Shown here: positions 1-6,117 of the stretch, in pieces
Layout: each line of letters begins with the position of its first letter
How positions within the stretch are numbered: position 1 is the first letter of the stretch
NCBI GenBank assembly: GCA_028871775.1
Contig: JAGWMH010000109.1
Span: forward strand, 1-6,192
Length of the DNA stretch: 6,192 nt
Reading direction: 5' to 3'
DNA from: Betaproteobacteria bacterium
GTDB lineage: Bacteria; Pseudomonadota; Gammaproteobacteria; Burkholderiales; Gallionellaceae
Notes under the pieces: generated by a model
Told to the model about the DNA's origin: nothing
Databases searched by the model: none
The model's input: the letters and a program-made list of their open reading frames with translations, nothing else
Translations under genes and position numbers: made by a program

Positions 1-1
1 G

Positions 2-10
2 TTATCCACA
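2..10 (+). other. Single DnaA-box-like nonamer
   Basis: TTATCCACA is an exact match to the consensus DnaA-binding nonamer. It abuts the terminator and stands alone; I saw no second box or AT-rich unwinding element in the window, so it is more likely an isolated site or chance than an origin. Confidence 0.25.
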
Positions 11-40
11 AAGAAAAAGCGACACACAAGGTGTCGCTTT
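10..40 (-). terminator. Intrinsic terminator of the solute-binding protein gene
   Basis: A perfect 10-bp inverted repeat (16-25 with 31-40, arms AAAGCGACAC / GTGTCGCTTT) encloses a 5-nt loop. Read on the minus strand the stem runs into TTTTTCTTTG, a U-rich tail, about 20 nt past the stop codon of the upstream gene. The geometry is that of a rho-independent terminator and closes the transcription unit. On the plus strand the stem ends in TTTGTC, so termination in that direction would be weaker. Confidence 0.88.
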
Positions 41-59
41 GTCATTCATCCACTGTGCA

Positions 60-1250
60 TCAATGCACCGCCGCAGGCGCGTCCCCGCCCATGGTTTGCA
101 GCGCTTGCCACTTGCCCTGTTGCACCTGATACAGCGTCACTGCACCGCCCTTGAGATCGCCTTTTTCGTCGAAAGTGATTTTTGCGGTTACGCCGTCATA
201 GGAAATCTTCGCCAGCGCGGGCAGATATTTTGTTGGCTCGGCGGAGCCGGCCTGCTGCATCGCGGCGATCATCACGTTCACCGCGTCATAGCAATACGGC
301 GCATACAACTGGATGGGCTGCTTGAATTTTGCCTCATAGCGTTGCGAAAAATCCTTGCCGCCGGGCATCTGGCCCAGCGGCACGCCGGGCAGCGAAGCAT
401 AAGTACCTTCGGCAGCCGCGCCCGCCAGTTCGATCAGCTTGGGCGTGTAGCCGCCATCGCCCATCATGAACCTGGCGGGCAATCCCAGAGACTTCATTTG
501 CCTGACCAGCGGCACGCCCTGCGGATCCATGCCGCCGAAGAACACCAGATCGGGCTGCTTGCCCTTGATCGAAGTCAGCACGGCGGTGAAATCCACCGCC
601 TTGTCGGTGGTGTATTCATGCGCCACGATCTGCGCGCCGCCAGCCTGTGCGGCCTTGGCGAATTCATCCGCCAGCCCCTGGCCGTAGGCGGTACGGTCAT
701 CTATCACCGCGATTTTCTTCGCACCCAGATTCTTTGCGGCGAACTCGCCCAGCACCTTGCCCTGCTGCCCATCGTTGGCCATCACGCGGAAGGCCGTCTT
801 GAACCCCTGTGCGGTGTAGCTGACCGCCGTGGCGGAAGGTGAAATCTGCGGGATGCCGTTGTCGCTGTAAATCCGGGAAGCGGGGATGGTGGTGCCGGAA
901 TTGAGGTGGCCGATGATGCCGTTCACTTTGGCATCCACCAGCTTCTGCGCCACGATGGTTGCGGTCTTCGGGTCGGTCTGGTCGTCCTCGCTGAGCAATT
1001 CGAAGCGCACCTTGTTGCCGCCTATGGTCACGCCCTTGGCATTGGCATCCTCAATCGCCATGCGTGTCCCGTTCTCATTATCCTTGCCGATATGTGCCTG
1101 CGGCCCGGTGAGCGGAGCGGAAGCTCCGATCTTCACCACCAATTCAGTGGCTGCGGCGGGAGTGGCGGGAGGGGTTTCTGATTTGCCGCAGGCAACGAGC
1201 GTGGCGGCGCACAAAATTGCAAGGGGCAGGAATGGCTGATCATGTGCCAT
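60..1250 (-). CDS. Branched-chain amino-acid-type ABC transporter solute-binding lipoprotein
   Basis: This 396-residue protein belongs to the LivJ/LivK-like periplasmic binding protein family (type I fold, Peripla_BP_6). It would capture leucine/isoleucine/valine or a related small ligand outside the inner membrane and pass it to an ABC permease. The N-terminus has a hydrophobic stretch ending in LVAC-G, a lipobox with Cys21 as the probable lipidated residue, followed by an Ala/Pro/Thr linker to about residue 36. The mature fold opens with VKIGASAPLTGP (39-50). The ligand-loop motif GHLNSGTTIPAS lies at 114-125, where Ser118 and Thr120/121 match the family's ligand-contacting Ser/Thr. A YGQG motif follows in the second lobe. 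Length is slightly above the usual 365-390. The ATG is the only sensible start (an in-frame TAA lies 9 nt upstream), but it has no clear Shine-Dalgarno and the signal n-region (AHDQPF) has no Lys or Arg, which is odd. No permease or ATPase genes are in the window and a terminator follows directly, so it is monocistronic. The true ligand is unknown. Confidence 0.93.
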   Translation of the reverse strand: MAHDQPFLPLAILCAATLVACGKSETPPATPAAATELVVKIGASAPLTGPQAHIGKDNENGTRMAIEDANAKGVTIGGNKVRFELLSEDDQTDPKTATIVAQKLVDAKVNGIIGHLNSGTTIPASRIYSDNGIPQISPSATAVSYTAQGFKTAFRVMANDGQQGKVLGEFAAKNLGAKKIAVIDDRTAYGQGLADEFAKAAQAGGAQIVAHEYTTDKAVDFTAVLTSIKGKQPDLVFFGGMDPQGVPLVRQMKSLGLPARFMMGDGGYTPKLIELAGAAAEGTYASLPGVPLGQMPGGKDFSQRYEAKFKQPIQLYAPYCYDAVNVMIAAMQQAGSAEPTKYLPALAKISYDGVTAKITFDEKGDLKGGAVTLYQVQQGKWQALQTMGGDAPAAVH

Positions 1251-1284
1251 GGAAGGGATTTATAACGGAAAAAAGATGCTGCGA

Positions 1285-1313
1285 ATTATCCGTAGCACCT
1301 CTCTGCTTGTCAA
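1285..1313 (-). promoter_or_regulatory. Sigma70-type promoter of the solute-binding protein gene
   Basis: On the minus strand a perfect -35 TTGACA (1308-1313) is followed by a 17-nt spacer and a -10 GATAAT (1285-1290, 5 of 6 to consensus). Transcription should start near 1278, giving a leader of roughly 28 nt before the ATG at 1250. The leader is T-rich and has no obvious operator or Shine-Dalgarno. Confidence 0.8.
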
Positions 1314-1392
1314 TTTGGGGCAGGCTACCACGTTGCTCAAGCACCGCAAATTTATCAGTTTCTCCAATTCAGCATGAACCGAACCAGCCCCC

Positions 1393-1528
1393 TCATAACG
1401 GTTTGCTTGGCGCTGTTCCGGTCATTGGCGGCATGCGCATGAGCCCCAGTTACCGGAAGCGCCCTTGGATATCGCCATCACCAGCCCATCCTCCAATCCA
1501 TATTCCTTGTCAGCGTACATTGGCAAAA
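1393..1528 (-). pseudogene. Frameshifted 3' relic of a second cytochrome c
   Basis: Directly after the stop codon of the cytochrome gene the minus strand keeps a decayed coding signal. From about 1499 one frame reads LEDGLVMAISKGASGNWG. This aligns without gaps to AEDRLIAKVSRGSSGVWG (residues 172-189) of the neighbouring intact cytochrome, 9 of 18 identical and most others similar. That frame then runs to a TGA at 1422-1424. The adjacent frame, from 1440, continues MRMPPMTG, matching the PMPPN haem-ligand loop of the intact protein, and ends at a TGA at 1393-1395. A loss of one base near 1441-1446 would explain the switch. No CXXCH haem-attachment site is present, so only the C-terminal part survives. 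The 33-codon frame from the ATG at 1518-1520 has no good ribosome-binding site and is unlikely to make a working protein. It may derive from a tandem duplication or an older neighbouring cytochrome gene. I found no coding match in 1314-1392. Confidence 0.6.
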
Positions 1529-2179
1529 TTACTTCAGTGACAAGGTAAATTTAACCAGCGCCTTGATGTCGGCGTCTTTCACCGCAGGAGAATTGGGCGG
1601 CATCGGCACACTACCCCACACGCCGGAGCTGCCCCTGGATACCTTAGCAATCAGCCTGTCCTCTGCACCGGCATCGCCACGATACTTGGCCGCGATATCT
1701 TTCCATGCCGGGCCGACCACCTTTTTTTCAATCGAGTGGCAGGCAAAGCAATTGCTTTTTTGTGCCAATGCACGCCCTTCCGCTTCGGAAAGGACAGGCT
1801 CAACCGCCTTGGCTGCCGGCATGGCCGCATCGACCTTGCTGGCGGGTTTGCTCTCTGCGGGTTTGCTCTCGGCGGGTTTGGCCTCGGCAGATTTGGCTGT
1901 GCCTTTCATGGTATCGCAGGCATCGCGTGACTTATGCAGGTTTTTCTTGCCCTTGTGATGCTCACACTTCTTGCCCCCCATTTTCATGCATTTCTTACAA
2001 TCCATCTCCATGCACTTCTTATCGCCCATGTCCATGCAGCATTTCATATCATGGCTGGTATGGCCGACAGGCTCTTCCTTGCCGGCTGCGGGTGCCGCCT
2101 GGTCGGCGGCCAACGCAGAACCGGCACACAGCGCAGTTGCCGCAAACAGGGTAATCATCCATTTCATCATTTGCATCAT
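1529..2179 (-). CDS. Exported monohaem cytochrome c with N-terminal Cys/Met-rich metal-binding-like region
   Basis: The 216-residue product is built in four parts. Residues 1-24 are a signal peptide ending ALA-AD, sending the protein to the periplasm. Residues 45-75 are dense in Cys, Met, Lys and His, with a KKCMxM-like unit recurring about every eight residues (Cys 47, 48, 56, 61, 64, 72, plus 88), consistent with soft-metal (for example copper) binding. Residues 96-126 are an Ala/Lys/Pro linker with AESKP repeats. Residues 131-216 are a class I c551/c5-type cytochrome: haem site CFACH (144-148, His148 proximal), VGPAW, and distal ligand Met193 in VPMPPN. It should carry electrons in the periplasm; donor and acceptor are unknown. 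The start at 2179 is chosen because TAGGAGA lies 4 nt upstream and a signal peptide follows at once. The frame stays open upstream to an ATG at 2323, but that would overlap the ParA gene and bury the signal peptide. A second ATG at 2176 is equally possible. The cytochrome half is certain by motif; metal binding is inferred. Confidence 0.92.
   Translation of the reverse strand: MMQMMKWMITLFAATALCAGSALAADQAAPAAGKEEPVGHTSHDMKCCMDMGDKKCMEMDCKKCMKMGGKKCEHHKGKKNLHKSRDACDTMKGTAKSAEAKPAESKPAESKPASKVDAAMPAAKAVEPVLSEAEGRALAQKSNCFACHSIEKKVVGPAWKDIAAKYRGDAGAEDRLIAKVSRGSSGVWGSVPMPPNSPAVKDADIKALVKFTLSLK
1842..1886 (-). repeat. 15-bp tandem repeat, three copies, encoding the linker
   Basis: Three head-to-tail 15-bp units (1842-1856, 1857-1871, 1872-1886; plus-strand unit GCGGGTTTGCTCTCG with 1-2 changes) keep the reading frame and encode AESKP-type pentapeptides. 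A fourth, degenerate unit follows at 1887-1901. The multiple-of-five-codons design gives a flexible linker between the Cys-rich region and the haem domain that can change length without breaking the frame. Confidence 0.85.
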
Positions 2180-2183
2180 ATTA

Positions 2184-2190
2184 TCTCCTA
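2184..2190 (-). promoter_or_regulatory. Ribosome-binding site fixing the cytochrome c start
   Basis: Minus-strand TAGGAGA stands 4 nt before the ATG at 2179 (7 nt before the second ATG at 2176). It decides the start against the longer open frame that reaches into the ParA gene. I found no convincing promoter in the 101-nt gap upstream, so the gene could have its own weak promoter or be read through from parA. Confidence 0.8.
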
Positions 2191-2280
2191 AAAATACATC
2201 ATCAATAATCAATGGCAGCGGCAAGATTACCGGCATGCCGGCGCGGGCAGAGCGAAGTTTTCTGGCCTGGCCGGCAGGTG

Positions 2281-2901
2281 CTATGACTGGTTTTCTTCCA
2301 GCCAGTTCAGCAAATAAGCCCACTGCTCCAATTCCCGCTCCGCCAGATAGTGCGGCAGGTCGAACAGGGTCTTGCCCTCAAAGGCCGCATTGACGTAGGC
2401 CTGGGTTTCGCGCAAATAGGCCAGCACAGGCAAATCCAGTTTGGCAATGAACTGCTCCAGCGTCGTGGCCGCCCGGGTATGCGGCGCCATGCGCATTCCG
2501 ACCACGCCGACAAATGTTTTGCCCTTGCGTACCGCCTTTTCCTGGCTCAGGATTTCAAGAAATTCCCGGCTGGCCTGAATATCGAACAACGACGGTGCGA
2601 TGGGCACAATAGCCTTGTGCGCCAGCTTCAATGCGTGCTCGAGATTCTTGCCGTGCAGGCCGGCGGGAGAGTCGATCACCAGCCAGTCTGCCGCAGCAGG
2701 TTTTTCCACTCCGGCGTAAAGCGAGCCGATGGTCGGCAGGCTGGATGGGCGGCTGGCCAGCCACTGGGTGGCGGATTTCTGCCGGTCCAGGTCCAGTATG
2801 GCGACGCTATGCCCGCGAGAAGCAAGATAACCGGCGATGTTGGTCGAGAGTGTGGTTTTTCCGCTGCCCCCTTTGGGGTTGGCTATCAAAATGGTTTGCA
2901 C
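2281..2901 (-). CDS. Orphan ParA/MinD-type P-loop ATPase
   Basis: A 206-residue member of the ParA family of deviant-Walker ATPases, which bind ATP as dimers on DNA or membrane and position chromosomes, plasmids or protein cargo. The deviant Walker A motif KGGSGKTT is at residues 10-17, with signature Lys10 and catalytic Lys15. The A' motif LDLDRQKSATQW is at 36-47. Walker B WLVIDSPAG is at 73-81, with Asp77. The protein is short and lacks the N-terminal helix-turn-helix of P1/F-type ParA. It therefore resembles small ParAs such as those placing chemoreceptor clusters or carboxysomes, or plasmid type Ib. The start is GTG, supported by AAGGAG 7 nt upstream. It lies 37 nt after the hemerythrin gene on the same strand, so is probably in the ilvD operon. 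No ParB, parS cluster or cargo gene is visible. The family assignment is secure; the cargo is unknown. Confidence 0.9.
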   Translation of the reverse strand: MQTILIANPKGGSGKTTLSTNIAGYLASRGHSVAILDLDRQKSATQWLASRPSSLPTIGSLYAGVEKPAAADWLVIDSPAGLHGKNLEHALKLAHKAIVPIAPSLFDIQASREFLEILSQEKAVRKGKTFVGVVGMRMAPHTRAATTLEQFIAKLDLPVLAYLRETQAYVNAAFEGKTLFDLPHYLAERELEQWAYLLNWLEENQS

Positions 2902-2938
2902 GGCTTCACTCCTTAAAAACAGCGCTCAAGTTGGCCAT

Positions 2939-3331
2939 TCAATTCGCAAGCGTATCCAGCTCGGCCGCCGGTATTTTCTGTTGCGCCGTCTCGAACAGCT
3001 CACGCTCCTCAAAGCGTATATGCTGGATCAACAGTTCGGCGAATCCAGTCATGGCCTGCACGCCGCCCTCTCGTATCATGCGCCGCAACTCGGCATGATC
3101 GGCATGGGTGCGCCGCACCAGTTCGGTTTCCCCCACCCGTTCCAGCGCTGGCAGCAGACCCATTTCCTCGGCCTGAAAATGCGGCTCCATTTCGGCGGCA
3201 AAGCGCACCTGAATCTGTTGCCATGCTTTTCCTGCCGCCTCAGTGCCTGCGGCCTTTTTCGCACGAGTTGCCAGCACCAGCCCGTGATGGTGTTCGTTGG
3301 ACAGCGTGCGCAGCGCAGAGCAGCGTTTCAA
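2939..3331 (-). CDS. Hemerythrin (HHE cation-binding) domain protein
   Basis: A 130-residue cytoplasmic protein (no signal or membrane segment) made almost wholly of one hemerythrin-like four-helix bundle expected to hold a non-haem di-iron centre. Candidate ligands appear in family order: the EHHH cluster (His14-16), HFQAEE (His51, Glu55/56), HADH (His76, His79) and HIRFEE (His104, Glu108/109). Such proteins bind or sense O2, NO or iron, or protect iron centres; which applies here cannot be told. The frame is open much further upstream, through the other frame of ilvD, but the first sensible start is a TTG at 3329-3331 whose last two bases are shared with the ilvD stop (TTGA). AGGTGG sits 7 nt before it, inside the ilvD 3' end. 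Translation is therefore likely coupled to ilvD. No ATG occurs before the second helix, which supports the TTG choice. Confidence 0.87.
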   Translation of the reverse strand: MKRCSALRTLSNEHHHGLVLATRAKKAAGTEAAGKAWQQIQVRFAAEMEPHFQAEEMGLLPALERVGETELVRRTHADHAELRRMIREGGVQAMTGFAELLIQHIRFEERELFETAQQKIPAAELDTLAN

Positions 3332-5181
3332 TGTTTTTCCACCTGCGACACGTCGCGCACCGCACCCCGGTCGGCGCTGGTGGTCATCGCCGCATAGGCC
3401 CTGAGCGCTGCGGAAACATGGCGCTCGCGGCTCACCGGCTTCCATGCCTTGCTGCCCTTCGCCTCCATCGCCTCGCGCCGCCGCTCCAGTTCTTCCACCG
3501 GTATAGACAGATGAATGCGGCGGTTGGGAATGTCGATCTCTATGCTGTCGCCCTCTTCCACCAAGGCGATGAAGCCGCCCTGTGCCGCTTCCGGTGAGGC
3601 ATGGCCGATGCTCAAACCCGAGGTGCCGCCGGAGAAACGCCCGTCGGTGAGCAGCGCACACACCGTGCCCAGCCCTTTCGATTTCAGGTACGAGGTGGGA
3701 TACAGCATCTCCTGCATGCCCGGCCCGCCCTTGGGGCCTTCATAGCGGATCACCACCACATCGCCCGCCACTATCCTGTCTGCCAGAATCGCTTCCACTG
3801 CCTCATCCTGGCTCTCGAATATGCGCGCACGGCCGTTGAATTTGAGTATGCTCTCATCCACCCCCGCGGTCTTGACGATGCAGCCGTCAGGCGCGATGTT
3901 GCCGTGCAGCACAGCCAGCCCGCCGTCCTGGGAATAGGCGTGCGCCTTGTCGCGGATGCAGCCGTTGACACGGTCATTATCCAGCGTCGGATAATGCATG
4001 GACTGCGAGAACGCGATAGTGGTGGCAACGCCGCCGGGTGCGGCGCGAAAGAAAGTTTTCACCGCCTCATCCCGTGTGCGCATCACGTCATATTTTTCCA
4101 GCGCGTCGGCCAGCGTCGGCATATGCACGGTGGGCAGGTCGCGGTGCAGCAGCCCGGCGCGGTCCAGTTCGCCGAGGATGCCCAGCACGCCGCCGGCGCG
4201 GTGCACATCCTCCATGTGGTATTTCTGCTCGCTGGGCGCCACCTTGCACAGGCACGGCACGCGCCGCGAAATCTGGTCTATGTCGGCCATGCCGAAATCC
4301 ACTCCCGCCTCCTGTGCAATGGCGAGCAGGTGCAGCACGGTATTGGTCGAGCCGCCCATCGCCACGTCCAGACTCATCGCATTCTGGAATGCCCCGAAGG
4401 TGGCGACGGAGCGCGGCAGCACGCTGGCATCGTCCTGCTCGTAGTAACGCCGCGTGATCTCCACCGCCACCCGCGCGCCGCGCAAAAACAATTCCTTGCG
4501 CTCGGCGTGGGTCGCCACCAGCGAGCCGTTGCCCGGCAATGCGAGCCCCAGCGCCTCGGCCAGGCAGTTCATCGAATTCGCGGTAAACATGCCGGAACAG
4601 GAGCCGCAGGTGGGGCAGGCGGAGCGTTCCAGCGCGGCCACTTCCGCGTCGCTGTACTGGCTGTCGGCGGCGGAAACCATGGCATCCACCAGGTCCAGCA
4701 TCTGCGTCTTGCCGTGCCAGTTGATCTTGCCCGCCTCCATCGGCCCGCCGGAAACGAACACCGCCGGAATGTTCAGGCGCATCGCCGCCATCAGCATGCC
4801 GGGCGTGATCTTGTCGCAGTTGGAAATGCATACCATTGCATCGGCGCAGTGCGCGTTGACCATGTATTCCACGCTGTCGGCGATCAATTCGCGGCTGGGC
4901 AGCGAATACAGCATGCCGCTATGCCCCATGGCGATGCCGTCGTCAATCGCGATGGTGTCGAATTCCTTGGCTATTGCACCCGCCTTCTCGATCTCGCGCG
5001 CCACCAGCTGCCCCATGTCCTTCAGGTGCACATGGCCCGGCACGAACTGGGTGAACGAATTGACCACGGCGATGATCGGCTTGTCGAAGTCGGCGTCCTT
5101 CATGCCGGTGGCGCGCCACAAGGCGCGGGCGCCGGCCATGTTGCGGCCGTGGGTGGTAGTGCGGGAACGGTATACAGGCAT
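3328..5181 (-). CDS. ilvD: Dihydroxy-acid dehydratase
   Basis: IlvD dehydrates 2,3-dihydroxy-isovalerate and 2,3-dihydroxy-3-methylvalerate to the 2-keto acids that become valine, leucine and isoleucine; it is cytoplasmic and uses an Fe-S cluster and Mg2+. At 617 residues it matches the long E. coli-type enzyme (616). Expected active-site positions are intact: Asp81, SNCDK with Cys122, Asp123 and Lys124 (the lysine carbamylated in the family), CPTCGSC with Cys195, Glu491 in GPGMQEML, and Ser517 in [10 protein letters not shown], the proposed catalytic base. The ATG at 5181 begins the conserved [10 protein letters not shown] start, with AAGGAA about 7 nt upstream. It is the first gene of a probable ilvD-hemerythrin-parA operon and is divergent from lgt. 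I see no leader-peptide attenuator in the 88-nt upstream gap. Confidence 0.98.
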   Translation of the reverse strand: MPVYRSRTTTHGRNMAGARALWRATGMKDADFDKPIIAVVNSFTQFVPGHVHLKDMGQLVAREIEKAGAIAKEFDTIAIDDGIAMGHSGMLYSLPSRELIADSVEYMVNAHCADAMVCISNCDKITPGMLMAAMRLNIPAVFVSGGPMEAGKINWHGKTQMLDLVDAMVSAADSQYSDAEVAALERSACPTCGSCSGMFTANSMNCLAEALGLALPGNGSLVATHAERKELFLRGARVAVEITRRYYEQDDASVLPRSVATFGAFQNAMSLDVAMGGSTNTVLHLLAIAQEAGVDFGMADIDQISRRVPCLCKVAPSEQKYHMEDVHRAGGVLGILGELDRAGLLHRDLPTVHMPTLADALEKYDVMRTRDEAVKTFFRAAPGGVATTIAFSQSMHYPTLDNDRVNGCIRDKAHAYSQDGGLAVLHGNIAPDGCIVKTAGVDESILKFNGRARIFESQDEAVEAILADRIVAGDVVVIRYEGPKGGPGMQEMLYPTSYLKSKGLGTVCALLTDGRFSGGTSGLSIGHASPEAAQGGFIALVEEGDSIEIDIPNRRIHLSIPVEELERRREAMEAKGSKAWKPVSRERHVSAALRAYAAMTTSADRGAVRDVSQVEKH

Positions 5182-5212
5182 GGCAATTTCCTTAATGAAG
5201 AACCGCGCCGGA

Positions 5213-5240
5213 TTGGGCGCGTGGGTGAATCACGTATAAT
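5213..5240 (+). promoter_or_regulatory. Promoter of lgt
   Basis: A perfect TATAAT -10 box lies at 5235-5240. The best -35 is TTGGGC (5213-5218, 3 of 6) with a 16-nt spacer. Transcription would start near 5247, leaving a leader of about 23 nt before the lgt ATG at 5270. No clear Shine-Dalgarno lies in that leader. Confidence 0.6.
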
Positions 5241-5242
5241 GA

Positions 5243-5271
5243 ATTCTAACCCAACTTTAGCCGTGTACCAT
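5243..5271 (-). promoter_or_regulatory. Possible ilvD promoter, overlapping the lgt start region
   Basis: On the minus strand TAGAAT (5243-5248, 5 of 6 to the -10 consensus) sits 17 nt after a weak -35 ATGGTA (5266-5271). Transcription would begin near 5236, inside the lgt -10 box. The weak -35 keeps this tentative. Confidence 0.35.
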
Positions 5272-6085
5272 GCTCATCCACCCGCAATTCGACCCCGTCG
5301 CCATCCGTCTCGGCCCGCTTGCCGTGCATTGGTACGGGCTGATGTACCTGCTCGGCTTCATGCTGTTCCTGTGGCTGGGCAAGCGGCGCCTTCGCCTGCT
5401 TGACCGTCCTGGATGGGATGAGAAATTTCTAGACGACCTGCTGTTCTACGGCGTGCTGGGCGTGGTGCTGGGCGGCAGGCTGGGCGAGGTGCTGTTCTAC
5501 CACCCCGGCTATTACTTCTCGCATCCGCTGAAAATCTTCGCCGTCTGGCAGGGCGGCATGTCCTTCCACGGCGGCTTCCTCGGCGTGCTGGTCGCGATGG
5601 CGCTGTTCGCGCGCAAGCGCAAAATTCAATGGCTGCCGCTGATGGACTTCATCGCCCCACTGGTGCCGCTCGGCCTGGGGGCGGGGCGCGTCGGCAACTT
5701 CATCAACGGCGAATTGTGGGGGCGCCCCACCGATGTGGCCTGGGGCATGGTATTCCCCAGGGTGGATGATTTGCCGCGCCACCCCTCGCAGCTTTACGAA
5801 TTCGCGCTGGAAGGCCTGGCGTTGTTTGCCCTGCTCTGGCTGTACTCGAACAAGCCGCGCCCGGCAGGTGCCGTGTCCGGCCTGTTCCTCATCGGCTACG
5901 GCAGCTTCCGCTTCCTCGCCGAATTCACGCGCAACCCGGATGACGGCATCTTCGGCCTGATGACCTTCGGCGTCAGCATGGGCCAGTGGCTCAGTCTGCC
6001 GATGGTGCTGGCTGGCGTGGGAATGATGGTGTGGGCGCAACGAAAACCAGCCGCAACAAGAGGGGGTGGAGATCACGTTCAATAG
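5270..6085 (+). CDS. lgt: Prolipoprotein diacylglyceryl transferase
   Basis: Lgt is the inner-membrane enzyme that moves the diacylglyceryl group of phosphatidylglycerol to the lipobox cysteine of prolipoproteins, the first step of lipoprotein maturation. The 271-residue product has the family length and about seven hydrophobic membrane segments. It opens with the usual ...[17 protein letters not shown] segment. The motif SFHGG places His100 where E. coli has His103. The Lgt signature [14 protein letters not shown] is at 139-152, with Arg140 and Asn143 matching the essential E. coli Arg143 and Asn146. HPSQLYE (171-177) and [13 protein letters not shown] (209-221) are also typical. The ATG at 5270 agrees with the family N-terminus although no strong ribosome-binding site precedes it. 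It stands alone on the plus strand here, divergent from ilvD. The 3' tail ([14 protein letters not shown]) is unconserved-looking. Confidence 0.97.
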   Translation: MLIHPQFDPVAIRLGPLAVHWYGLMYLLGFMLFLWLGKRRLRLLDRPGWDEKFLDDLLFYGVLGVVLGGRLGEVLFYHPGYYFSHPLKIFAVWQGGMSFHGGFLGVLVAMALFARKRKIQWLPLMDFIAPLVPLGLGAGRVGNFINGELWGRPTDVAWGMVFPRVDDLPRHPSQLYEFALEGLALFALLWLYSNKPRPAGAVSGLFLIGYGSFRFLAEFTRNPDDGIFGLMTFGVSMGQWLSLPMVLAGVGMMVWAQRKPAATRGGGDHVQ

Positions 6086-6117
6086 AATCTGTTCTTCTAT
6101 CCCCACCCCTTAGGCAA

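Noticed and set aside
1409..1463. Interrupted inverted repeat (1409-1421 with 1453-1463, 11 pairs and a 2-nt bulge, around the palindrome CATGCGCATG) as a terminator or small structured RNA
   Set aside because: It has no U-tract in either direction, the loop is about 30 nt, and the DNA is explained by the cytochrome relic; no further support for an RNA.
1217..1540. Plus-strand 107-codon frame across the gap between the solute-binding protein and cytochrome genes
   Set aside because: No recognisable motif, no ribosome-binding site, and it is antisense to the relic and the promoter on the minus strand.
1770..1800. EPVLSEAEG segment of the cytochrome as an insertion of a dispersed repeat (similar peptides come from common intergenic repeats)
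   Set aside because: SEAEGRALAQKSNC fits the normal first helix of a c551-type cytochrome, so no insertion is needed to explain it.
2230..2241. 12-bp palindrome CCGGCATGCCGG between parA and the cytochrome gene as a terminator or operator
   Set aside because: As a hairpin it has only four pairs around a CATG loop and no U-tract; no second copy was seen to suggest a repressor site.
2180..2323. Longer N-terminus for the cytochrome c (ATG at 2323)
   Set aside because: It would overlap the end of the ParA gene by 43 bp, place the signal peptide 48 residues inside the protein, and ignore the strong ribosome-binding site at 2184-2190.
3332..3661. Longer hemerythrin protein starting inside ilvD (ATG at 3661)
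   Set aside because: The added 110 residues are the off-frame shadow of ilvD, rich in Arg/Gly/His and without domain features; the TTG at 3331 has a well-placed ribosome-binding site.
3601..5403. A 600-codon open frame on the plus strand, antisense to ilvD
   Set aside because: It mirrors ilvD almost end to end, its product is a His/Arg/Ala-rich low-sense sequence with no recognisable motif, and it runs over the ilvD-lgt promoter region and the start of lgt. GC-biased third positions of ilvD explain it.
6080..6101. Hairpin ATAGAA...TTCTAT after lgt as its terminator
   Set aside because: A six-pair AT-rich stem without a following T-run is too weak to call.
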